The notes: generated by a model not told the origin, from the sequence alone. A DNA stretch of 32,676 nt from Lutibacter sp. (GCA_028696945.1 JAQVGD010000014.1:1-32676); one strand, 5' to 3'. Positions 1 through 8,868 are shown, numbered from the stretch's first letter. A program made the numbers and translations.

Positions 1-464
1 CTAAACCCATATCTGATAGAAATTTGGCCGGGAGCAATATCCGCAATCATCTTGGGAATAAAGAAAGGATTGAATCTTGGAGTGCCATCGCCTTTGGCAT
101 AATCTAAAACTTCATTTTGAAAAGTTTCCAATCCGCCAATTCCTGCGCCCCAAATAACGCCAACTCTGTCTTTATCAACTTTCTCCAGGTCTAATTTTGA
201 ATCTACGATAGCTTCATCAGCAGCAATCATGGCATACTGGGTGAATCTGTCCATTTTACGGGCCTCTTTTCTGTCAAAAAATTGTGTAATGTCAAAATTT
301 TTGAGTTCACAGGCAAAACGAGTTTTGAACTTAGTGGTATCGAAATAAGTTATTGGAGCTGCCCCGCTAACACCGTTAGCAAGGCCGTTCCAAAAATCTT
401 CAATATTATTGCCAATAGGCGTTAATGCACCAAGTCCAGTTACAACTACTCGTTTAATCTCCAT
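1..464 (-). CDS. fabF: Beta-ketoacyl-ACP synthase II, N-terminal part (runs off window)
   Basis: This is the N-terminal 154 residues of FabF, the condensing enzyme that extends acyl-ACP with malonyl-ACP in type II fatty acid synthesis. I translated it by hand from the ATG at 464. It begins MEIKRVVVTGLGALTPIG, the classic KAS II opening, followed by FWNGLANGVSGAAPI and a VGVIWGAGIGGLETFQ segment typical of the thiolase fold. The catalytic Cys and both His residues lie beyond the window edge, so their integrity cannot be judged. It follows acpP on the same strand with an 8-base gap, the usual acpP-fabF arrangement, and probably shares the acpP promoter. The family call is firm; only completeness is unknown. 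Confidence 0.95.
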   Translation of the reverse strand, partial: MEIKRVVVTGLGALTPIGNNIEDFWNGLANGVSGAAPITYFDTTKFKTRFACELKNFDITQFFDRKEARKMDRFTQYAMIAADEAIVDSKLDLEKVDKDRVGVIWGAGIGGLETFQNEVLDYAKGDGTPRFNPFFIPKMIADIAPGQISIRYGF

Positions 465-472
465 ATTTTAAA

Positions 473-709
473 TTACTTTTTCGCAGCTTCTATGTAGCTA
501 ATTGCTTGACCTACAGTGCCAATGTTCTCAGCTTGATCGTCTGGAATTTGAATGTCAAATTCTTTTTCGAATTCCATGATTAACTCAACAGTATCAAGTG
601 AGTCTGCTCCTAAATCGTTAGTAAAGCTAGCTTCTGTTGTTACTTCATTTTCGTCAACGCCTAATTTATCTACGATAATGGCCTTTACTCTTGATGCAAT
701 GTCTGACAT
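473..709 (-). CDS. acpP: Acyl carrier protein
   Basis: A 78-residue acidic protein of normal ACP length. It carries the growing acyl chain on a 4'-phosphopantetheine arm attached to the Ser of the DSL motif, seen here in [15 protein letters not shown] in the first half of the protein. The helix II recognition surface is rich in Glu and Asp, as expected for docking to the FAS enzymes. It is the first gene of an acpP-fabF unit, and a TAnnTTTG promoter box lies about 30 bases upstream of its ATG. It is divergent from purN, the usual order in Flavobacteriia. Confidence 0.98.
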   Translation of the reverse strand: MSDIASRVKAIIVDKLGVDENEVTTEASFTNDLGADSLDTVELIMEFEKEFDIQIPDDQAENIGTVGQAISYIEAAKK

Positions 710-739
710 AATTCTTTTATTTTAAATTTAATTACTCGG

Positions 740-767
740 CAAAAATATAAAACTTTATTTAAATCAA
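740..767 (-). promoter_or_regulatory. Bacteroidota-type promoter of acpP-fabF
   Basis: On the minus strand the -7 box TATTTTTG (740-747) fits the TAnnTTTG consensus. A TTTG -33 element (CAAA on plus at 765-768) lies 17 bases upstream. It sits 30 bases before the acpP start. Confidence 0.65.
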
Positions 768-893
768 AATCTTTTAACTCATAAAAGATAAAAACTAAGT
801 TTTAAAGATAAGCAAAGTTTTTTTATATACTCCATAATAGTTGGCTTTAATTCGTTTTATTTGTTGTTTCAAACAAGATAATAATTTGTGAAA

Positions 894-1463
894 ATGAAAC
901 GTATTGTCATACTGGCCTCAGGATCCGGAACCAATGCTGAAAACATTATTAACTATTTTAGTCACAGCGATTTAATTTCAGTGATTTATGTGCTGTCCAA
1001 TAAAAAAGATGCCAAAGTTTTAGAACGTGCCAGGCGTTTGGCAATACCAAACAGAAGTTTTGACAAAAAAGACCTTATTAATACAGATGAAGTGCTGAAT
1101 TTTTTAAAGGAAAACGCAGATTATGTTATTTTAGCCGGATTTTTATTGAAAATTCCATCGAAAATTATTGATGCTTTTCCAAATAAAATCATCAATATTC
1201 ATCCTGCCTTGTTGCCTAAATATGGTGGTAAGGGAATGTATGGAATGCACGTACACCATGCCGTTGTTAAAAACAGGGAAAAGCAGACTGGCATTACCGT
1301 TCATTATGTGAATGATAATTATGATGAAGGTGCCATTATTTTTCAAAAAAGTTTTGAAGTTTTGGAAAGTGATACGCCAGAAGATGTAGCTGAAAAAATC
1401 CATCAATTGGAATATGAATATTTCCCGAAAGTTATAGAAAAAGTAATCTTAGAAAATGGCTGA
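894..1463 (+). CDS. purN: Phosphoribosylglycinamide formyltransferase
   Basis: PurN transfers the formyl group of 10-formyl-THF to GAR in the third step of de novo purine synthesis. The N-terminal loop ASGSGTN (residues 8-14) binds the phosphate of GAR. The catalytic triad is visible as N101 and H103 in INIHPALLPKYGG and D144 in YDEGAIIF. The length of 189 residues is normal. I chose the ATG at 894, giving MKRIVILASGSGTN, over the GTG at 888, which would add only two residues. The 3' end overlaps rnhA by 8 bases, so the two are probably cotranscribed and translationally coupled. Confidence 0.95.
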   Translation: MKRIVILASGSGTNAENIINYFSHSDLISVIYVLSNKKDAKVLERARRLAIPNRSFDKKDLINTDEVLNFLKENADYVILAGFLLKIPSKIIDAFPNKIINIHPALLPKYGGKGMYGMHVHHAVVKNREKQTGITVHYVNDNYDEGAIIFQKSFEVLESDTPEDVAEKIHQLEYEYFPKVIEKVILENG

Positions 1464-1941
1464 TAAACCTAGAGTACATATTTATACAGATGGTGCCTGC
1501 AGCGGAAATCCAGGTCCAGGAGGCTACGGAATTGTGATGGAATGGGTTGGAAAACGCTATAGAAAGGAGTTTTCTGAAGGCTTTAAAAAAACCACCAACA
1601 ATCGCATGGAATTGCTGGCGGTAATTGTTGCGTTGGAGAAAATGAAAACCACGGATGTGGATATCACTATTTTTTCCGATTCAAAATATGTGGTAAATGC
1701 CATTGAAAAAAAATGGCTTTTCAGCTGGCATAAGAAACAATTTAAAGGAGTAAAAAATCCCGATTTATGGAAGCGATTTTTAGCGATTTACAATCCGAAA
1801 AACACAAAATTTGAATGGGTAAAAGGACACAACAACCACATGCAAAATGAGCGCTGTGATGTGTTGGCTGTTGAAGCGTCAAAAAAGGGAAAACTACAAG
1901 AAGATTTTGGCTATGTCAATCAGGAAAAGCCACTTTTTTAA
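1456..1941 (+). CDS. rnhA: Ribonuclease HI
   Basis: RNase HI cleaves the RNA strand of RNA-DNA hybrids, removing R-loops and primers. All four acidic catalytic residues are present: D12 (YTDGACSGNPG), E52 (NNRMELLA), D75 (FSDSKYVV) and D135 (NERCD). H125 in WVKGHNNH assists catalysis. The length of 161 residues is that of the bacterial single-domain enzyme, without the N-terminal hybrid-binding domain. The start overlaps the end of purN by 8 bases, so it belongs to the same transcript. It converges on the phosphatidyltransferase gene downstream. Confidence 0.96.
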   Translation: MADKPRVHIYTDGACSGNPGPGGYGIVMEWVGKRYRKEFSEGFKKTTNNRMELLAVIVALEKMKTTDVDITIFSDSKYVVNAIEKKWLFSWHKKQFKGVKNPDLWKRFLAIYNPKNTKFEWVKGHNNHMQNERCDVLAVEASKKGKLQEDFGYVNQEKPLF

Positions 1942-1976
1942 TAAAAAATTCTTTCGAATCTTTCAGAATAACCTCT

Positions 1977-2738
1977 TTAAAAGACTTTTCTGATGCCAAT
2001 AAAAACGATGATCATCGCGGTATATCCAATAAAAAAGGGAATGATAAATTCTGCCAATCCCAATACCAACATTACGGAAATAATGAGCAACTGAAATCCG
2101 AGCCCGAAAGTAGAAACGGCTGTCATAAACCAATTATAAAATGGTTTTCCCTCAATCGCCTTTTTATCTAGAAAATAGATAATTTTGTCAAAAACACCAT
2201 AAAGCAACTTGTAAAGCGTAAAAAGGAAATTCACATTGCGCTGATTTTCTCCTTTTAAAGCGATGGGTGTTTTATCTTCAAAAACTCGACTTGTGGTGTC
2301 GCCGTTAAACCTGTTTCTCAAAATAACATAGTAATAATTATACAAAGTTCCCTGTAACTGAACGCCTATAAAAGCAAGTAAGGCGTAGATTAAACTGGAA
2401 TTTGTGAGTTGCCAAAGTGCTAAAAAGATAAAGAAATTTAAAATAATATCGGCAATCGAGTCGAAATAGCGTCCTGTATAAGATGGCGTCTTTTTTATAC
2501 GTGCCAATTCGCCATCGGCGGCATCCAAAACAGATTTTAGAATCAGGAAAAAGGCGGCAGCCCAATAATAACCAATAAGCATACAGGCAATGGCAATTAA
2601 TCCTGAAATAATAAACCATACAGTAACTTGAACTGGTGTAATCGAAGTTTTTTTAAGCGAATTTGCAATAATTCTTGCGACAGGTCTTCCATAATCCGAA
2701 AGATCTATAAATTTGTGGTTTTTGGGTAATTTAGACAT
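1977..2738 (-). CDS. CDP-alcohol phosphatidyltransferase family membrane protein
   Basis: An integral membrane enzyme of the CDP-alcohol phosphotransferase family, which joins a CDP-linked lipid or alcohol to an acceptor alcohol in phospholipid synthesis. The full signature DxxDGxxARx8GxxxDxxxD is intact: D72, D75, G76, A79, R80, G89, D93, D97. Several hydrophobic helices flank it (about 37-69, 95-125 and 205-250). The acceptor cannot be told from sequence; it is not obviously PgsA or PssA, so no symbol is given. The 253-residue length is within the family range. It lies 46 bases downstream of the SpoU methyltransferase on the same strand. Confidence 0.88.
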   Translation of the reverse strand: MSKLPKNHKFIDLSDYGRPVARIIANSLKKTSITPVQVTVWFIISGLIAIACMLIGYYWAAAFFLILKSVLDAADGELARIKKTPSYTGRYFDSIADIILNFFIFLALWQLTNSSLIYALLAFIGVQLQGTLYNYYYVILRNRFNGDTTSRVFEDKTPIALKGENQRNVNFLFTLYKLLYGVFDKIIYFLDKKAIEGKPFYNWFMTAVSTFGLGFQLLIISVMLVLGLAEFIIPFFIGYTAMIIVFIGIRKVF

Positions 2739-2784
2739 GGCGTTTTTTATTCATAGCATTATTAATAACCTAATTCCTAGTATG

Positions 2785-3315
2785 TTAAAACCTAATTTTC
2801 TTAAACAAATCCCAGAGCACAACACCAACACTTACAGAGATATTCAAAGAATGTTTGGTGCCAAACTGCGGAATTTCAATGCAATAGTCGGAAGCTGAAA
2901 CCACTTTTTGTTGAACACCTTTTACTTCATTTCCAAATACAACTGCGTACTTCTGGTTGGGTTCTATGTTAAAATCTTGGAGCATCGTACTATTTTCAGC
3001 TTGTTCAATCGCCAATATTTTAATTTTTGATTTCTTTAATTTTTCAATCAGCACAAGCGTGTCTTCAGCATATTCCCAATCAACAGATTCGGTGGCGCCC
3101 AAGGCGGTTTTATGAATGTCCTTATGCGGCGGTTTTGCTGTTATGCCACACAAATAAATTTTCTCAATCAGAAAAGCATCGCTAGTCCTAAAAACCGACC
3201 CGATATTGTTTAAACTTCTGATATTGTCGAGAATTACAATCAGCGGAATTTTAGCCGTTTTTTTAAACGCTCCAACATCCAATCGTTCTAATTCGCTGTT
3301 TTTTAATTTACGCAT
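2785..3315 (-). CDS. SpoU/TrmH-family RNA 2'-O-methyltransferase
   Basis: A SPOUT-fold methyltransferase of 176 residues, predicted to methylate a ribose 2'-OH in tRNA or rRNA using SAM. The three family motifs are in order: motif 1 in residues 31-48 (NIRSLNNIGSVFRTSDAF), motif 2 at FGNE 127-130, and motif 3 at SLNIS 156-160, which forms the knotted SAM site. It lacks the N-terminal substrate-binding extension of RlmB, so it is closer to the short TrmH/TrmL type. The substrate is not determinable here. In many Flavobacteriia (recalled, not checked) this gene is divergent from mutS. Here the ATPase-RloB cassette lies between them. Confidence 0.88.
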   Translation of the reverse strand: MRKLKNSELERLDVGAFKKTAKIPLIVILDNIRSLNNIGSVFRTSDAFLIEKIYLCGITAKPPHKDIHKTALGATESVDWEYAEDTLVLIEKLKKSKIKILAIEQAENSTMLQDFNIEPNQKYAVVFGNEVKGVQQKVVSASDYCIEIPQFGTKHSLNISVSVGVVLWDLFKKIRF

Positions 3316-3349
3316 TGTTTATTGTGTATTTGTTTAACTGTCGAATTTT

Positions 3350-3901
3350 TCAATTTTTTAGTCCATCAAGAATTTCTATGAATTTATAAACAGTACTACT
3401 CGGATTATCATATTCTGTTAGATTTCTAGCCCTTTTTAAAGCATCATTCCTTTTTGCCTCCAATTTATCTTTAAGTTTGCTATCAATTAATCCCTTTTTA
3501 TAAGATTTATTTCTGTTTATTAATTCTTTAATACAATATGCATTATTTGTACTAGAAGTTTGATTTTTATAATGAAGTAAAAACCATAATTCTAAACAAG
3601 GATTTGAAACTAACAACATGCAATTATTTATTTTGGAAAGTCTTTGAAGCATTGTTGGTACATCCAAATCATATAATAAAAAAGTTATATCCTTTTCATG
3701 TGTTGGTTTATCTTTCTTGTAATTCTGAATATAATTTTCGGTAATATTATTACCTCCAATTCGTGGGTGTATTACAATTGATGGAATTCTATATTCTGCT
3801 TTTAACAGATTAATATAGCATTCTTCTGTTTCTCCTTCACAGAAAACGAAAAATGTCGGATTTATTTTTTTACCTTTAGGATCTCTTCTTTTTCTAGCCA
3901 T
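3350..3901 (-). CDS. rloB: RloB-family TOPRIM-like protein (putative defence effector)
   Basis: A 183-residue protein with the features of the RloB family. These are an N-terminal strand FFVFCEGETEE with candidate metal-binding E22, then LLYDLDVPT with a DxD pair (D78, D80), a layout like TOPRIM nucleases and OLD-family effectors. The segment NPCLELWFLLHY (about residues 99-110) is a strong family mark. RloB-type proteins are found with AAA ATPases in restriction loci and in AbiL-type phage abortive-infection modules; the nuclease role is inferred. It starts 6 bases after the stop of the ATPase gene, so the two form one operon. It is more AT-rich than its neighbours and uses many AAA/ATA/TTA codons, consistent with acquisition. 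Confidence 0.82.
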   Translation of the reverse strand: MARKRRDPKGKKINPTFFVFCEGETEECYINLLKAEYRIPSIVIHPRIGGNNITENYIQNYKKDKPTHEKDITFLLYDLDVPTMLQRLSKINNCMLLVSNPCLELWFLLHYKNQTSSTNNAYCIKELINRNKSYKKGLIDSKLKDKLEAKRNDALKRARNLTEYDNPSSTVYKFIEILDGLKN

Positions 3902-3907
3902 TTCATG

Positions 3908-5167
3908 CTACTTCTTAATTATTGAATGTAATTTTTCTTTTGAGTCATCAACAATAGGGATAGAGTCAAACCTTCCTTGTAAATACGCTTTTTCAAGATC
4001 CATTGTGTCTCTGAAGTCACTATAATCATATAATGAATATAAATCTGAAGCTCCATCTGCTTTTTTGTTCACAAACCAAATTTGATCTTTTCTAAATTTA
4101 TTTAAATTTAATAGATTTGTATTATGAGTAGTGAAAATTAATTGTGCTTTTTCGCTTGCATTGAATATTTGAATAATATACTCAACTATTTTTGGATGTA
4201 AACTACGTTCAATTTCATCTATTATCATTGCTTTATTATTTCTAACCACATCAAGTATTGTTAACATCAACATAAATAATTGCTTTGTTCCTTCTGACTC
4301 TTCACTATTAAAATCAAATGAAACGTTAGGTTGAAATTTATGATATGTCTTAATTTCAAGACTTTCGACTTCAGTATCCTTAAAAGTAACTTCTTCGGTA
4401 TGAATATTAGCAGTAATATTTTTTCCTTTTTCCTTCTTTAAAGTTTGTTTAAAATCTACAATATCACTATCAGCTAATTGAAGAGCCTTAAGCAACATAG
4501 TTTTATTTGACTCTATCAATTTATCAATATTTTTTACCGTATGATTAAACGGGCGTAAAATAAAATCTTTATTGAAGTAATTGAATATTTCCTTAGGAAT
4601 TTCCCTGTCCATCTGACTTGCACGTGATATGAATAAGGTTTTGTTTGATGTACTTTCAGCAACATCAAATGGTCTTTTTATAACGGAAGTTCCAAAAGAG
4701 TACTTATCTTTCTTAGTTTTCCCCACTTTTTCATTCCTTACAAAAACTTTAGCCTTTTTCCCATTTGGATAATAATAAAGGCTTTCGGTTAATATTTCAG
4801 TAAGATTTAACGAAAAGGAATAATAATATTCAATTTGGTTTATGACGAAACGAATAGAATACGTACTCGGTTTGTTGGTGTAACCATCAAATTTGAACTT
4901 TTTAAAATTAAAAATTGAACCTTCATTATTCATATGAGATTCAAAAACCATTGCATTACAAAATATTATAGTTTTTAAAATGTTACTTTTTCCTGATGCA
5001 TTAGCCCCATAAATAGCAACTGATTTTAAAACTTCAAGATCATTGTATTTAAAAATATTATCTGATAGTGATTTTGATTTTCCAGTATTAATATTTCCAG
5101 CTCTTAAGTCTAAAATAACTTCTTCATTAATTGAAAAAAAATTACTTAATTTAATTTCTAATACCAT
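3908..5167 (-). CDS. rloA: AAA/ABC-type ATPase, partner of RloB (AbiLi/RloA-like)
   Basis: A 419-residue SMC/OLD-like ATPase of the AAA_15/AAA_21 group. The Walker A is GANASGKS (54-61), an ABC-like signature region lies around SEGTKQL (291-297), the Walker B AMIIDEIE is at 313-320, and an H-loop TTHNT is at 346-350, so all ATPase elements look intact. The middle 100-260 is a lineage-specific insert with coil-forming sequence. In RloAB/AbiL-like modules and the analogous PARIS and OLD-Gabija systems, the ATPase holds the TOPRIM effector inactive until infection; that role is inferred here by homology of layout. It has its own TAnnTTTG box 28 bases upstream and is the first gene of the pair. 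Confidence 0.82.
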   Translation of the reverse strand: MVLEIKLSNFFSINEEVILDLRAGNINTGKSKSLSDNIFKYNDLEVLKSVAIYGANASGKSNILKTIIFCNAMVFESHMNNEGSIFNFKKFKFDGYTNKPSTYSIRFVINQIEYYYSFSLNLTEILTESLYYYPNGKKAKVFVRNEKVGKTKKDKYSFGTSVIKRPFDVAESTSNKTLFISRASQMDREIPKEIFNYFNKDFILRPFNHTVKNIDKLIESNKTMLLKALQLADSDIVDFKQTLKKEKGKNITANIHTEEVTFKDTEVESLEIKTYHKFQPNVSFDFNSEESEGTKQLFMLMLTILDVVRNNKAMIIDEIERSLHPKIVEYIIQIFNASEKAQLIFTTHNTNLLNLNKFRKDQIWFVNKKADGASDLYSLYDYSDFRDTMDLEKAYLQGRFDSIPIVDDSKEKLHSIIKK

Positions 5168-5195
5168 TTTATGTTTATTTTTTGTAAAATATTTT

Positions 5196-5203
5196 CAAAT
5201 ATA
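5196..5203 (-). promoter_or_regulatory. -7 box of the ATPase-RloB operon promoter
   Basis: TATATTTG on the minus strand matches TAnnTTTG exactly and lies 28 bases before the ATPase start. No clear TTG -33 element is seen at the right spacing. It indicates that the cassette carries its own promoter, separate from mutS, which diverges. Confidence 0.5.
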
Positions 5204-5380
5204 GACATTAAAATAGATATTCGTATGCTTTTACTAATAAGATTAATCTTAGAAACTATTTTTTTTAGTATCTTCTCTCTATTCTATTTTCTACATCGTT
5301 ATTTCCTTTTCTACATTCTTTATTTCTCAATCTTTCAATTTAAATGTAACTTCGCAAAACTAATGTAAATTCTTAAAAAA

Positions 5381-7987
5381 TTGACGCCAAAAATCGAGAA
5401 AGTCTCTCCATTAATGAAACAATACAATGCCATTAAGATGAAATATCCTGATGCGATGTTGTTGTTTAGGGTGGGCGATTTTTACGAAACTTTTGGGGAA
5501 GATGCTAAAAAAGCATCGCGCGTTTTAGGAATCGTCTTAACCAAACGCGGTGCTGGAAGCGAAACTGAAACCGCTTTGGCAGGATTTCCTCATCACTCCT
5601 TAAACACCTATCTTCCAAAATTGGTAAAAGCAGGAATGCGCGTGGCAATTTGTGATCAGTTGGAAGATCCAAAACTGACCAAAACCATTGTAAAACGCGG
5701 CGTTACAGAATTAATTACGCCAGGAGTTTCCTTAAATGATGAAGTTTTACAATCCAAAACCAACAATTTTTTGGCAGCGGTACATTTTGGAAAAAGACTG
5801 CTCGGTATTTCTTTTTTAGATGTTTCCACCGGTGAATTTTTAACCGCACAAGGAAACGTTGAATATATTGACAAACTGCTGCAAAATTTTAGCCCGAGTG
5901 AAGTTTTGGTTCAAAAACAACACAAAGCAAAATTCAACGAGCTTTTTGGCGACAAATTTTATAATTTTTATTTAGAAGACTGGATTTTTCAGCCTGAATA
6001 TGCCAACGAGGCTTTAACCAATCATTTCAAAGTGAAAACCCTTAAAGGTTTTGGGATTGAAGAATTGGAGGAAGGCATCATCGCCTCTGCAGTGGTGTTG
6101 TATTATCTATCGGAAACGCAACATAATAAATTAGACCATATTGCGGTAATCAATCGCATTTCCGAAGAAAATTATGTTTGGATGGATCGATTTACCATTC
6201 GAAATTTAGAGTTGTATCATTCCAATTCGCCAAATGCCGTTACCCTTTTAAATGTGATTGACAAAACCATTTCGCCAATGGGTGGCAGGTTGCTTAAACG
6301 CTGGCTGGCATTGCCTTTAAAAGACCTCAATCGCATTAAAAAGCGCCACGATATTGTAAAATATTTTATGGACAATGACGATTTTTTTGAGCTGACTACT
6401 TATCAAATAAAGCAAATCAGCGATATTGAACGATTAATTTCAAAAGTATCGGCAGGAAAAGTGAATCCGAGAGAAGTTGTTGTGCTTAAAAACTCATTAA
6501 ATGCCATCATTCCCATAAAAGAAGCTGCCGAAAAAAGCAAGAATGAAGCACTCAAAATAATTGGCGAACAGTTGCAAAGCTGCACCACCATTCGAGAAAA
6601 AATTACCAAAATATTAAACGAAGAAGCTCCAGTAAATATCAATAAAGGAAACGCTATTGCAAGCGGCGTTTCGGAAGAATTGGATGAATTGCGCGCTATT
6701 TCAACCTTAGGAAAAGGATATTTGGACAATATGCAGGCGCGGGAAATTGAACGTACAGGAATTTCTTCCTTAAAAATTTCCTTCAACAATGTTTTTGGTT
6801 ATTATATTGAAGTAAGAAATACGCATAAAGACAAAGTGCCCGAAGAATGGATTAGAAAGCAGACTTTGGTAAGTGCCGAACGCTACATCACCGAAGAATT
6901 AAAAGAATACGAAACCAAAATTTTAGGTGCTGAAGAAAAAATTGGAAAACTGGAACAGGAACTTTTTGCAGAACTGATCAGTTCGCTGATGGATTCCATT
7001 CAGCCCATTCAGCTAAACGCCCAATTAATAGGCCAAATAGACTGTTTAAGTTCCTTTGCCGAAGTGGCCAAACAAAACAATTACGTGCGTCCGCTATTGG
7101 ATGAAAGCACCGATTTGGAAATTAAAAACGGTCGCCATCCAGTAATTGAAAAGCAACTGCCAATCGGCGAGGAATATATTGCCAATGATGTTGTTTTAAA
7201 CAGAAATCAGCAACAAATTATTATGATTACTGGCCCCAATATGAGCGGTAAATCGGCCATTTTACGCCAAACTGCTTTAATTGTATTGTTGGCGCAAATG
7301 GGCAGTTACGTACCTGCACAAAATGCCCGAATTGGCGTGGTTGATAAAATATTTACACGTGTTGGCGCAAGCGATAATATTTCTATGGGCGAATCAACTT
7401 TTATGGTTGAAATGAACGAAACCGCCAGCATTTTAAACAATATTTCCGAAAGAAGTTTGGTTTTGTTGGATGAAATCGGACGAGGAACCAGCACCTACGA
7501 CGGAATTTCAATTGCCTGGGCCATTGCAGAATATTTGCATGAACATCCGTCAAAAGCAAAAACATTATTCGCCACGCATTACCACGAATTAAACGATATG
7601 ACCAATACTTTTGAACGTATCAAAAACTTTAATGTTTCCGTAAAAGAATTGAAAGACAAGGTTGTTTTTTTGCGTAAATTGGTTCCAGGTGGCAGCGAGC
7701 ACAGTTTCGGTATTTATGTGGCAAAATTGGCCGGAATGCCTTCTTCTGTTATCCACAGGGCTTCAAAAATGTTAAAGCAACTCGAAAAAAATCACACAAA
7801 CGCCAACGTAAAAGAAACCTTGAAAACGGCTTCAGAAAACGACATGCAATTGAGCTTTTTTAAACTGGATGATCCTTTGCTCGAAAATATCAAAGAAGAA
7901 ATCCTCTCCACAAATATTGATACGCTTACGCCCATTGAAGCCTTGATGAAATTGAATGAAATTAAACGGATGCTTACAAAAAAGTAA
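5381..7987 (+). CDS. mutS: DNA mismatch repair ATPase MutS
   Basis: MutS recognises mismatches and starts methyl-independent repair with MutL. The 868-residue protein has domain I with the mismatch-wedging F34-Y-E36 in [13 protein letters not shown], the connector and lever domains, and the C-terminal ATPase with Walker A GPNMSGKS (618-625). Downstream are the DEIGRGTST Walker B/signature region and the ATHYHEL H-loop. The last 45 residues form the usual tetramer/beta-clamp tail. The start is a TTG at 5381: there is no in-frame ATG between the upstream stop at 5366 and this codon. The next ATG (5414, MKQYNAIK) would cut into the conserved PLMKQY segment. It is a full-length MutS1, not MutS2. 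Confidence 0.97.
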   Translation: MTPKIEKVSPLMKQYNAIKMKYPDAMLLFRVGDFYETFGEDAKKASRVLGIVLTKRGAGSETETALAGFPHHSLNTYLPKLVKAGMRVAICDQLEDPKLTKTIVKRGVTELITPGVSLNDEVLQSKTNNFLAAVHFGKRLLGISFLDVSTGEFLTAQGNVEYIDKLLQNFSPSEVLVQKQHKAKFNELFGDKFYNFYLEDWIFQPEYANEALTNHFKVKTLKGFGIEELEEGIIASAVVLYYLSETQHNKLDHIAVINRISEENYVWMDRFTIRNLELYHSNSPNAVTLLNVIDKTISPMGGRLLKRWLALPLKDLNRIKKRHDIVKYFMDNDDFFELTTYQIKQISDIERLISKVSAGKVNPREVVVLKNSLNAIIPIKEAAEKSKNEALKIIGEQLQSCTTIREKITKILNEEAPVNINKGNAIASGVSEELDELRAISTLGKGYLDNMQAREIERTGISSLKISFNNVFGYYIEVRNTHKDKVPEEWIRKQTLVSAERYITEELKEYETKILGAEEKIGKLEQELFAELISSLMDSIQPIQLNAQLIGQIDCLSSFAEVAKQNNYVRPLLDESTDLEIKNGRHPVIEKQLPIGEEYIANDVVLNRNQQQIIMITGPNMSGKSAILRQTALIVLLAQMGSYVPAQNARIGVVDKIFTRVGASDNISMGESTFMVEMNETASILNNISERSLVLLDEIGRGTSTYDGISIAWAIAEYLHEHPSKAKTLFATHYHELNDMTNTFERIKNFNVSVKELKDKVVFLRKLVPGGSEHSFGIYVAKLAGMPSSVIHRASKMLKQLEKNHTNANVKETLKTASENDMQLSFFKLDDPLLENIKEEILSTNIDTLTPIEALMKLNEIKRMLTKK

Positions 7988-7996
7988 ACAACTAAA

Positions 7997-8101
7997 AAGT
8001 ACTTAAAGTTAAAAAATGGAAATAGCGTTTTAGCAAATGTATCTATTGTGAATTGAGCCCTACTTAACAGCAAGTATTTTAGGTACTCCAAATTTTTTGA
8101 A
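7997..8101. repeat. Degenerate AAGTRCYTAAAGTT-like repeats after mutS
   Basis: Two relatives of one short motif lie between mutS and tatA: AAGTACTTAAAGTT on plus at 7997-8010, and, read on minus from 8101 to 8072, TTTGGAGTACCTAAAATACTT. They can pair as AGTAC..GTACT, and may act as a weak mutS terminator. A third relative lies after tatA at 8838-8863. Confidence 0.45.
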
Positions 8102-8140
8102 CTGAAAAGTTAAGATTTATTCTTTGAATCTTTTTTTAAT

Positions 8141-8148
8141 TACCTTTG
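8141..8148 (+). promoter_or_regulatory. -7 box of the tatA promoter
   Basis: TACCTTTG matches TAnnTTTG exactly, 20 bases before the tatA ATG. A TTTG sits upstream at 8123-8126, but the spacing (14) is shorter than usual. Confidence 0.5.
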
Positions 8149-8168
8149 TCATCTAAAAAATATTTAAT

Positions 8169-8717
8169 ATGTTTTTATTTATTAGCGGCGGCGAAATTTT
8201 CGTAATTCTTATAGTGGTTGTGATGGTATTTGGTGCAGATAAACTTCCTCAAATTGCACGTGAATTGGGAAAAGGAATGCGTCAAATTAAAAATGCGACC
8301 AATGATATTAAACGAGAAATACAAAACAGCGCAGAAAAAAATGATCTTGATATTGATGTTGCTGCAAGGGTAAGAAATGAGGTCAATAAAATAAAGGATA
8401 ATTTTGATGATTTCTCTAACCCAGTGAAAAAAATTAAAACCGATATTGAGAAATCCTTAAATCCTTTGAAAGATGCCGATGGAAATTTGGTGAGTTATTT
8501 CAGCAAATCCAAAGTTGACAGAAATACCATAAAAGACATTTCATCCGATATCACAGCAGATTCCTCAACTACAGCCATAGATGTTAAAAATGTTGCTGAA
8601 GAATCCGCAACGCCAACTGAAGAAGTTGAAAATGTTGCTGAGAAATCGCCAACACCAGAAAAAGAAATTAAAAATCCAAAAGAAGACCAAAACGGAACTG
8701 TTAAAAGAGAAAAATAA
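8169..8717 (+). CDS. tatA: Sec-independent protein translocase subunit TatA/TatB-like
   Basis: A Tat translocase pore-type subunit. It has a single N-terminal membrane helix (about residues 6-21), the FGADKLPQIARELGKGMRQIK hinge and amphipathic helix (about 22-42), then a long charged cytoplasmic tail. At 182 residues it is much longer than a canonical TatA (about 60-90) and nearer TatB length, so A versus B cannot be decided; Flavobacteriia often have several such paralogues. The tail ends in two near-identical 14-residue units (DVKNVAEESATPTE, EVENVAEKSPTPEK) and a partial third, encoded by 42-bp direct repeats at 8580-8621 and 8622-8663. No tatC is in the window. It is monocistronic, between mutS and a convergent methyltransferase. 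Confidence 0.88.
   Translation: MFLFISGGEIFVILIVVVMVFGADKLPQIARELGKGMRQIKNATNDIKREIQNSAEKNDLDIDVAARVRNEVNKIKDNFDDFSNPVKKIKTDIEKSLNPLKDADGNLVSYFSKSKVDRNTIKDISSDITADSSTTAIDVKNVAEESATPTEEVENVAEKSPTPEKEIKNPKEDQNGTVKREK
8580..8663 (+). repeat. In-frame 42-bp tandem repeat in the tatA tail
   Basis: Two imperfect 42-base units (8580-8621, 8622-8663) encode 14-residue acidic Ala/Pro/Thr repeats, with a decayed third start at 8664. The unit length is a multiple of three, so copy number can change without breaking the frame. Confidence 0.75.
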
Positions 8718-8837
8718 TTTTCAAACTATCTATTTAGAAATTATAATTATTCAGTATTTAAACACCAAAAATTAGGGAAACTTCAACTTTATGAATACCA
8801 AAAAACATTGCGTTTTTAAACATTCTTATTTTAACTC

Positions 8838-8863
8838 TAAGTGCTCCAAACTTTAGGCACTTA
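8838..8863. terminator. Hairpin between convergent tatA and O-methyltransferase
   Basis: A perfect 7-bp inverted repeat TAAGTGC (8838-8844) / GCACTTA (8857-8863) with a 12-base loop lies just after tatA and 5 bases before the end of the convergent gene. It probably serves as a terminator for either side. Its sequence belongs to the short repeat family seen at 7997-8101. Confidence 0.5.
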
Positions 8864-8868
8864 TTAGC

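Noticed and set aside
1143-1406. Minus-strand ORF inside purN, and similar shadows inside mutS, mgtE, M20, serS, ribF and the protease
   Set aside because: They lie opposite well-conserved genes and show no family features.
3350-5167. Calling the pair PARIS (AriA-AriB)
   Set aside because: The second protein carries RloB marks (NPCLELWFLLHY, DLD) and not a recognisable DUF4435 sequence; AbiL/RloAB is the closer label.
5171-5368. 65-residue plus-strand ORF between the ATPase and mutS
   Set aside because: Low-complexity Phe/Ile/Leu sequence from AT-rich DNA, it overlaps the minus-strand promoter of the ATPase operon and the mutS leader; no family resemblance.
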